In this document: piece by piece, positions 7,499 to 11,704 of the stretch
Position numbering within the stretch: position 1 is the first letter of the stretch
How the letters are laid out: every line of letters starts with the position of its first letter
Assembly: GCA_964422925.1 (NCBI GenBank)
Contig: CAYRDC010000045.1
Coordinates: 1 to 11,704, forward strand
Direction: 5' to 3'
Length of the DNA stretch: 11,704 nt
Origin: CAYRDC01 sp964422925
GTDB taxonomy: Bacteria > Bacteroidota > Bacteroidia > Chitinophagales > S012-47
Position numbers and translations under genes: made by a program
Notes under the pieces: generated by a model
The model's input: only the letters and a program-made list of their open reading frames with translations
What the model was told of the DNA's origin: nothing
Database searches by the model: none

Positions 7499-8160
7499 CC
7501 GGAGCGCAGGAACAAAACTTGAAAATCGAATTCGACCATATTGTCCCGGAACCCCTGGTTCACCGCAACCTGGAAGATTCGCAGGTGTGGGCCTCCGCGC
7601 TGACCCTCGATTCCGGGCAGAAGGTGCACATCTCGGCCCCTTCGGGTTCGGGCAAGTCAACGCTGATCCATATCCTGTACGGCCTGCGCAGGGACTTCCG
7701 GGGTTCGCTGCTCCTGGACAGCAAGCCGGTTCAGAGACTGGGTTGGCGGCAATGGACACGGCTACGGCAGGAGCAGTTTTCGGTGGTGTTCCAGGATTTA
7801 AGGCTTTTCCCGGACCTTACGGCCCGCGAAAACCTGCTAATCAAGGCCCGGCTGGGGCGCCAGCCCTATATGCCTTCGATGGAAGAAATGGCGGGATTAC
7901 TGGGCATCCGTGGCCTGCTCGACCAGCCGGTAACCTCGCTGTCGCAAGGGGAACGCCAGCGCGTGGCCATTCTGCGGGCCCTCCTGCAACCGTTCCGCTG
8001 GCTTTTCCTGGACGAACCTTTCAGCCACCTCGACAACGACAATATCGAAGGGGCCGTGCGCCTGATTGAAAAGGCCTGCCAGGTGAACCAGGCCGGCATG
8101 CTGCTGTGCCAGTTGCATGAAGACAACCTCTTTGCCTACGACAAAACCCTGGCCATGTGA
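7495..8160 (+). CDS. ABC transporter ATP-binding protein (LolD/MacB/FtsE-like)
   Basis: The frame opens with TTG at 7495 inside the upstream stop (TTGA, 4-nt overlap). An equally possible start is the TTG at 7519, preceded by an AGGA-like element, which gives MKIEFDHIVPEPL and a 213-aa product. Numbering from 7495: Walker A APSGSGKST (48-56, Lys54), Q-loop Gln100 in VVFQDLRLFP, signature SLSQGERQRVAI (148-159), Walker B WLFLDEP (169-175) with catalytic Glu174, D-loop SHLD (177-180), switch His208 in LCQLHED. All nucleotide-binding elements are present, so it should hydrolyse ATP. Ala replaces the first Gly of Walker A, which the [AG]x4GK[ST] pattern allows. At 221 aa it is short and ends soon after the H-loop. 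Sequence style is that of the LolD/MacB/FtsE branch that pairs with FtsX-fold permeases, which matches the next gene; its stop overlaps that gene's GTG by 4 nt. Confidence 0.92.
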   Translation: MTGAQEQNLKIEFDHIVPEPLVHRNLEDSQVWASALTLDSGQKVHISAPSGSGKSTLIHILYGLRRDFRGSLLLDSKPVQRLGWRQWTRLRQEQFSVVFQDLRLFPDLTARENLLIKARLGRQPYMPSMEEMAGLLGIRGLLDQPVTSLSQGERQRVAILRALLQPFRWLFLDEPFSHLDNDNIEGAVRLIEKACQVNQAGMLLCQLHEDNLFAYDKTLAM

Positions 8161-9371
8161 AACGCAACCTTCTGCATAAGATTTACCGCCCACAGCAGGA
8201 ACGCTGGCGCATGGCCGCGGCCGGCACCGGATTCCTTGTAGGCATGCTGTTCGTACTGCTGGCTATACAATTCTACGCGGACGTACGGCAAAGTCTCTCG
8301 CGCCTTTCCGGCCAGCAGGGCATGAATGACGTGCTCATTCTCTACAAGAAAGTGGAAGCCACCAGCGCCCTTTCCCTGTTTGACAACCGGTTTACGGCTT
8401 CTTTTTCCGAAACCGACCTCCGGGAGCTGTCGGGCCACCCCCTGGTCAGGGATATGGCGCCTTTCCGTTCGAATACCTTCCGGTTTTATACCGACCTGGG
8501 CGAAAAACTGAACATTTATGCCGACCTGTTTTTCGAATCGGTGCCCGACCGCTTCCTCGACACCATTCCCGAAGGCTGGGACTGGCGGGAAGGCGACAGC
8601 ATCGTCCCGGTCATGATGTCGCGCGATTTCCTGGATATTTACAATTTCAATGTAACCATGCTGTACGACCTTCCGCAGGTATCGCCCGAGGTGCTGCGCG
8701 AAATTCCGGTTGATCTCGTTGTAATGGGCCCGAACAAGCGGCTCGACCTGCAAGCGCGCATTGTCGGGTTCAGCACCCGGTTTCCCAGCATCCTGGTGCC
8801 GGAATCCTTCCTCGAATGGGCCAACCGGGCCTTCGGCAGCGGAGATAACCCCGAAGTAACCAAAGTGGTGGTGGCCGTTGCCGATGCTTCCGACCCGGGG
8901 TGGCTTGCTTTCATGAAAGAACACCAGCTTGAATCGGGCAGCGAGCCGCCCAAATACGGTATTATGAAACGCGCAGCCTGGCTGGTATTGTTTGCCGGTT
9001 CGGTGGTGGGTGTGGCTTTCGTGTCACTTTCCGTGCTCATCTTTGTCTTGGCCCTGCAACTGATGCTGACCCGTTCCGCAGGGGAAATTTCCCTGTTGCT
9101 CACGCTTGGCTATTCACCCGCCTACCTGACAAAACATATGTTCAGCTGGTTTCTGAAATTTCTGGCCCTGATCACATTGCTGGCTGTCACGCTGTTTCTG
9201 GTGCTCCATTCGGCCCTCGGCTCTTGGGCTTCTGCCAAAGGGCTGGCCCTGATGGTCTGGCCCTCATGGCTGGCCTTCGCGGCTGCCGGCTGCCTTTTCA
9301 CCCTCACCCTGGCCCTGAATTATGGCTCCATCCGGAAAATGATCTTCCAACGCTTCTATCATCCAAATTGA
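8157..9371 (+). CDS. FtsX/MacB-type ABC transporter permease
   Basis: GTG at 8157 overlaps the ATPase stop codon (GTGA), so the two are translationally coupled. The 404-aa protein has one N-terminal helix (about 19-40), a long extracytoplasmic domain (about 41-270) and three C-terminal helices (about 273-302, 330-354, 365-388). That is the four-helix topology of type VII ABC permeases (MacB, LolC/E, FtsX). The segment RSAGEISLLLTLGYSPAYL (306-324), just after the second helix, is the typical cytoplasmic coupling segment of FtsX-domain proteins (E-I-x-L-L-x-x-x-G-x-S). The extracytoplasmic domain does not show the obvious Sabre/porter repeats I would expect of a full MacB, and no partner membrane-fusion protein or TolC is in the window. 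Family knowledge says such systems transmit ATP-driven motion across the inner membrane to act on periplasmic substrates or enzymes. What this one acts on is unknown; the lipoprotein encoded first in the operon is the best candidate partner. Confidence 0.88.
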   Translation: MKRNLLHKIYRPQQERWRMAAAGTGFLVGMLFVLLAIQFYADVRQSLSRLSGQQGMNDVLILYKKVEATSALSLFDNRFTASFSETDLRELSGHPLVRDMAPFRSNTFRFYTDLGEKLNIYADLFFESVPDRFLDTIPEGWDWREGDSIVPVMMSRDFLDIYNFNVTMLYDLPQVSPEVLREIPVDLVVMGPNKRLDLQARIVGFSTRFPSILVPESFLEWANRAFGSGDNPEVTKVVVAVADASDPGWLAFMKEHQLESGSEPPKYGIMKRAAWLVLFAGSVVGVAFVSLSVLIFVLALQLMLTRSAGEISLLLTLGYSPAYLTKHMFSWFLKFLALITLLAVTLFLVLHSALGSWASAKGLALMVWPSWLAFAAAGCLFTLTLALNYGSIRKMIFQRFYHPN

Positions 9372-9379
9372 TAAATTTA
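9372..9379 (+). promoter_or_regulatory. Weak candidate -7 box before the DUF885 gene
   Basis: TAAATTTA at 9372-9379 differs from TAnnTTTG in the last base and lies 21 nt before the ATG at 9401, a spacing similar to that of the better box at 5954. No convincing -33 TTTG is visible 19-23 nt upstream, so read-through from the ABC genes (29-nt gap) may be the main source of transcript. Confidence 0.28.
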
Positions 9380-9400
9380 CCCTTCTTCAATTCTAGTGCT

Positions 9401-11158
9401 ATGCAGAAAATTACAGTGCTTGTTGTTTGTGCCTGGCTGATAATGGCAGCCGGGTGCACCTCCGCCACCCAAACCCAGACACCGGATGAGGAATTTACAG
9501 ACCTGGCCGGCCGGCTTATCGAAAACCTCTGGAAAACCGACCCGGACCAGGCCGTGGAAGCCGGCAACCATGCCTACGATTCGCTGCTGACCGTGCCCGA
9601 TGAGTTTTTCAGGCAGCAGTACGAATATTTTGCAGCTAATTACCTCGACAGCCTCCTGGTGATGGACCCGCAGGAGCTTTCGCCCGGGAACCGCATTGAC
9701 TATTTCATCCTGAAAAACCGCATGGAATACATTCTGTGGCGACTCAACGAGTACAAGAGCTGGCAGTGGAACCCGGCCGTGTTCAATGTGGGCGGGGCCA
9801 TTGCCGCGGTGCTCAACGGCCGCTACGCCCCCCTGGAGCAACGGCTCATGGCCCTGGCGCCCAAGCTGGAACGCGTACCTGCCTATTACCAGGCGGCCCG
9901 GGATGCGGTGCGCGACCCCACACGCGTCCACACCGAGCTGGCTATCGTGCAGAACCGGGGTACCTTGCAACTGCTCAGGCAGCAACTGGCCGATTCCGTA
10001 CGTGCGGCAGATATCGACACCGCCACCCGCCACCGCCTGCTCCAGGCCCTTGCACCGGCCGCGGAAGCCGTGGAGCAATACATCAGCTGGCTGGAAAACG
10101 ACATCCTGCCCGGGCTGGACGAGGACGGGCATTCCTTCCGCATCGGGGAAGAGCTGTATGAAGCCAAGTTCTCCTATGAAATCCAGTCGCGCTACACGGC
10201 ACGGCAGATCTATGAGAAAGCCCTCCGTGCCAAAGACTCCGTGCACCGGGTGATGCAGGACCTGGCCCGGCAGGTATGGCCGAAGTACATCGGCCCCCTG
10301 CCCGACAGCATGGGGTCTGCGGAAATTGCCCGCCTGCTCGACACCCTGAGCACCCGTCACGTGCCGCCCGACTCGTTCGAAACCGCCATCCGTGCCCTCA
10401 TGCCCCGGCTGGCCGGTTTCGTGCGGGAACACCACCTGCTCACCCTCGATTCCACCAAACCGCTGCTTGTGCGCCAGACACCCGGCTGGATGCTGGGCCC
10501 CAATATTGCCAGCCTTTCGGCCCCCGGGCCTTTCGACACTTCGGGCGCATCGTATTACAATGTGAACCCCATGGACATTTACACCCGCGGGCAGCAGGAA
10601 AGCTGGCTGCGCGAGTACAACCGCTGGATGATGCAGATTCTCAGCATCCACGAAGGCATACCCGGCCATTATGTGCAGCTGGTGTATTCCAACAAGGCGA
10701 AAAGCCTCGTGAAGTCATTGTTCGGAAACACCACCATGATCGAAGGCTGGGCCTGCTATGCCGAACGCCTGTTGCTCGAAAACGGCTACGGCAATCACAG
10801 CCCCGAAATGATGCTGATGTACAACAAATGGCTGCTGCGCATCATCTGCAACACCATCCTCGACTATGGCGTGCACGTGCTGGATATGAGCCGGGAAGAA
10901 GCCATGGACCTCCTGGTGAACCAGGCATTCCAGGAAGAATCGGAAGCCCTCGGCAAGTGGCGCAGGGTAAGCCTCACCCAGGTGCAGCTCACCAGCTACT
11001 TTACCGGCTTGACCGAGATTCTGCAGCTGCGCGAGGAAATGAAACGCAAACTGGGTGATGAATTCAGCCTGCAGGAATTCAACGAGCAGTTCCTGAGCTA
11101 CGGCAGTGCCCCGGTGAAATATATCCGGGAACTGATGCTTTCCGGTGGTAATGAGTAG
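9401..11158 (+). CDS. DUF885-family putative zinc metallopeptidase, lipoprotein
   Basis: The ATG at 9401 is chosen because it gives a lipoprotein signal (MQKITVLVVCAWLIMAAGC, lipobox A-A-G-Cys19). The frame is open upstream to 9224, but that would overlap the permease gene by about 150 nt. The product is 585 aa, normal for DUF885. Family blocks: a helical N-terminal half with RIDYFILKNRMEYILWRL and the RVPAYYQAARDAV region; YYNVNPMD near residue 384; HEGIPGHYVQL with His417, Glu418 and His423; and MIEGWACYAERLL with Glu448 or Glu455 as third metal ligand candidate. It ends in SYGSAPVKYIRELML. Family knowledge places DUF885 among the zincin-like peptidases (HE..PGH); few members have known substrates. 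All the motif residues expected for activity are present. As a lipoprotein it should act in the periplasm or at the cell surface, probably on peptides. It lies 29 nt after the permease and could be the last gene of that transcription unit. Confidence 0.85.
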   Translation: MQKITVLVVCAWLIMAAGCTSATQTQTPDEEFTDLAGRLIENLWKTDPDQAVEAGNHAYDSLLTVPDEFFRQQYEYFAANYLDSLLVMDPQELSPGNRIDYFILKNRMEYILWRLNEYKSWQWNPAVFNVGGAIAAVLNGRYAPLEQRLMALAPKLERVPAYYQAARDAVRDPTRVHTELAIVQNRGTLQLLRQQLADSVRAADIDTATRHRLLQALAPAAEAVEQYISWLENDILPGLDEDGHSFRIGEELYEAKFSYEIQSRYTARQIYEKALRAKDSVHRVMQDLARQVWPKYIGPLPDSMGSAEIARLLDTLSTRHVPPDSFETAIRALMPRLAGFVREHHLLTLDSTKPLLVRQTPGWMLGPNIASLSAPGPFDTSGASYYNVNPMDIYTRGQQESWLREYNRWMMQILSIHEGIPGHYVQLVYSNKAKSLVKSLFGNTTMIEGWACYAERLLLENGYGNHSPEMMLMYNKWLLRIICNTILDYGVHVLDMSREEAMDLLVNQAFQEESEALGKWRRVSLTQVQLTSYFTGLTEILQLREEMKRKLGDEFSLQEFNEQFLSYGSAPVKYIRELMLSGGNE

Positions 11159-11176
11159 CCGGTAGCCGGTAGTCAG
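11156..11176 (+). repeat. 7-bp tandem repeat (TAGCCGG TAGCCGG TAGTCAG) overlapping the peptidase stop codon
   Basis: Three heptamers in a row, two identical and the third with two changes, are followed by a degenerate fourth (TAATTGA). The first unit contains the TAG stop codon of the DUF885 gene. From memory, heptamer runs of this kind, which read as TDYRLPATDYRLP-like strings on the other strand, are common between genes in Bacteroidota. Function is unknown. Confidence 0.6.
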
Positions 11177-11183
11177 TAATTGA

Positions 11184-11287
11184 GCAGGACAGGTTCCGGC
11201 CCCCGCCCCCTTTACGGGCGGCTTTGTCCGTCAAAGTCCTGCCTGAGCGGGACAGGGCCTGAACTCCTGTCCCCCGCTGGCGGGGGA
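11184..11287 (+). repeat. Compact cluster of nested inverted repeats (structured intergenic element)
   Basis: Five pairings are visible. A: GCAGGAC 11184-11190 with GTCCTGC 11236-11242. Inside A: CCGCCC 11203-11208 with GGGCGG 11216-11221, and CTTTG 11222-11226 with CAAAG 11232-11236. Then GGGACAGG 11249-11256 with CCTGTCCC 11266-11273, and TCCCCCG 11270-11276 with CGGGGGA 11281-11287, which shares bases 11270-11273 with the previous helix, so only one of the two can form at a time. A and its inner hairpins suggest a junction. None is followed by a T-run, so this is not a standard terminator. It could be a palindromic dispersed repeat, an RNA decay barrier for the upstream mRNA, or an uncharacterised RNA. 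Confidence 0.6.
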
Positions 11288-11346
11288 GTGCGGTGGATTT
11301 GCGGGAGGCAGGGGGTGGACAGAAAAACCTATTATGCATTCGCGAT

Positions 11347-11383
11347 ATTCTGAGGGACGCCTTGGCGTGACGAAGGATCTCTG
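11347..11383 (+). repeat. Putative dispersed intergenic element of the ATTCTGAG...GAAGGATCTCTG type
   Basis: ATTCTGAG at 11347-11354 and GAAGGATCTCTG at 11372-11383 flank a small hairpin (ACGCC 11357-11361 / GGCGT 11364-11368). The pattern resembles, from memory, a widely scattered bacterial intergenic motif that reads ATTCTGAG, a variable palindromic centre, then GAAGAATCTCTG. Assignment rests on recall only. Confidence 0.42.
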
Positions 11384-11399
11384 TATGCAGGGCCGTTTT

Positions 11400-11437
11400 C
11401 CGGGCTTAAGTTAAGCGCAGCGTAACTTAAACTCCGG
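11400..11437 (+). repeat. Inverted repeat TTAAGTTA / TAACTTAA with CCGG outer arms
   Basis: TTAAGTTA at 11406-11413 is the exact reverse complement of TAACTTAA at 11423-11430, with a 9-nt loop (AGCGCAGCG). CCGG at 11400-11403 can extend the stem by pairing with CCGG at 11434-11437 across a small asymmetric internal loop. There is no T-tract after it. Confidence 0.6.
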
Positions 11438-11444
11438 GATGTCC

Positions 11445-11461
11445 GGAAGTTTGCAACTTCC
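11445..11461 (+). repeat. Short perfect hairpin GGAAGTT-TGC-AACTTCC
   Basis: A 7-bp perfect stem (11445-11451 with 11455-11461) closes a 3-nt loop, 7 nt after the preceding inverted repeat. It lacks a downstream T-tract. With the neighbouring palindromes it looks like part of a composite intergenic repeat. Confidence 0.55.
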
Positions 11462-11489
11462 AGGTAACATGAACAAGCAGAAGCAGCCG

Positions 11490-11526
11490 GAATGCCCCAA
11501 TAGAATGCCGAATGCCGAAGGTCGAA
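11490..11526 (+). repeat. GAATGCC heptamer repeats
   Basis: GAATGCC occurs at 11490-11496, 11503-11509 and 11510-11516, the last two in direct tandem and followed by degenerate copies (GAAGGTC, GAA). This is a second repeat family with 7-bp period in the same intergenic region, distinct in sequence from the TAGCCGG units at 11156. Confidence 0.55.
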
Positions 11527-11609
11527 CCCTGTTAGTGGAAATCCCTGTGCCGGAACAACTATTGTTTCATGCGTAATTTCATAAAACCCCGAAAAAAATG
11601 CCCGAAAAA

Positions 11610-11641
11610 TTTGGAAATGTCAAAAATATTACATACACTTG
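11610..11641 (+). promoter_or_regulatory. Candidate Bacteroidota-type promoter for the gene starting at 11682
   Basis: TTTG at 11610-11613 and TACACTTG at 11634-11641 are separated by 20 nt. This matches the TTTG-N19-21-TAnnTTTG layout with a single mismatch in the -7 box. A leader of about 35 nt would follow. Two direct copies of CCCGAAAAA (11588-11596 and 11601-11609) abut the -33 element. Confidence 0.55.
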
Positions 11642-11681
11642 TTGTGAAGTTCACTGTATCGTTCATTTAAACCTGCTGAAA

Positions 11682-11704
11682 ATGAAACGCTTTTGTACCC
11701 TTCT
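11682..11704 (+). CDS. Start of an unidentified gene, truncated at the right edge
   Basis: ATG at 11682 opens MKRFCTL before the window ends. The Lys-Arg start followed by hydrophobic residues would fit the beginning of a signal peptide. A promoter candidate lies about 40 nt upstream. Too little is visible to name a product. Confidence 0.5.

Larger units (their letters stand above)
11159..11681. other. Gene-free intergenic region of about 520 nt, rich in repeats and hairpins
   Basis: No frame in this stretch has coding character. A 35-codon ATG frame at 11469-11576 runs through the GAATGCC repeats and is not credible. Contents from left to right: heptamer repeats, a nested inverted-repeat cluster (GC-rich), a short element around 11347-11383, two further palindromes, a second heptamer repeat, then an AT-rich segment (about 11540-11681) holding a promoter candidate for the gene that starts at 11682. 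Confidence 0.7.

Noticed and set aside
7636..7662. Ala in place of the first Gly of Walker A as a sign of a dead ATPase
   Set aside because: The P-loop pattern allows Ala or Gly there, and Lys54, Gln100, the signature, Glu174 and His208 are all present.
9224..9400. Longer N-terminus for the DUF885 gene
   Set aside because: It would overlap the permease gene by about 150 nt and bury the lipoprotein signal that begins at 9401.
9377..10669. 430-aa open frame on the minus strand
   Set aside because: Antisense to the DUF885 gene, whose motifs and lipobox are clear; the minus-strand product has no recognisable domain.
11203..11221. GC hairpin as intrinsic terminator of the peptidase gene
   Set aside because: The 6-bp stem is not followed by a T-run; it fits better as part of the nested repeat cluster.
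11079..11339. 86-aa minus-strand frame reaching into the intergenic region
   Set aside because: It overlaps the 3' end of the peptidase gene and translates the heptamer repeats and GC hairpins; no coding character.
11469..11576. 35-codon + strand frame starting at an ATG
   Set aside because: It runs through the GAATGCC repeats, has no ribosome binding site and no recognisable product.
1..11704. CRISPR array, tRNA, rRNA, transposase or phage genes
   Set aside because: I looked on both strands and saw no regularly spaced long repeats, no tRNA cloverleaf or rRNA segment, and no transposase or integrase motifs.

Overview
The window reads as chromosomal DNA from a member of the Bacteroidota. The signs are a PorP/SprF-type outer-membrane protein next to a TPR/PD40/OmpA protein (the type IX secretion and gliding toolkit), a DUF4836-like lipoprotein, promoter boxes of the TAnnTTTG kind, weak Shine-Dalgarno signals, and intergenic heptamer repeats. 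All convincing genes are on the + strand. The long minus-strand frames are shadows of GC-rich coding sequence.

Layout. (1) 3-3083: the 3' part of a PorP/SprF-family gene, then a complete gene for an exported TPR / beta-propeller / CRD-like / OmpA protein with the architecture of PorE, closed by a strong intrinsic terminator at 3110-3141. This part is visibly less GC-rich than what follows. (2) 3169-5942: a TMTC-like polytopic membrane protein (GT-C glycosyltransferase type with C-terminal TPRs), followed after 2 nt by an EamA/DMT permease. (3) 5984-9371: a promoter-led, overlapping three-gene unit of DUF4836-like lipoprotein, ABC ATPase and MacB/FtsX-type permease. (4) 9401-11158: a DUF885-family lipoprotein with an HExxPGH metallopeptidase motif. 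(5) 11159-11681: about 520 nt without a credible gene, packed with 7-bp tandem repeats and several perfect inverted repeats. It ends in a good promoter candidate for a gene whose first codons (from 11682) run off the right edge.

How the genes may work together. The first pair probably forms or anchors an outer-membrane complex tied to peptidoglycan and the type IX pathway. The TMTC-like protein may glycosylate exported proteins, and the EamA permease could move an unknown small molecule. The lipoprotein-ATPase-permease unit looks like a type VII (MacB/Lol/FtsX-class) mechanotransmission ABC system with a dedicated lipoprotein. The peptidase downstream is another envelope lipoprotein. The common theme is the cell envelope. 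The least explained parts are the lipoprotein/ABC module and the structured, repeat-rich intergenic region at the right end.
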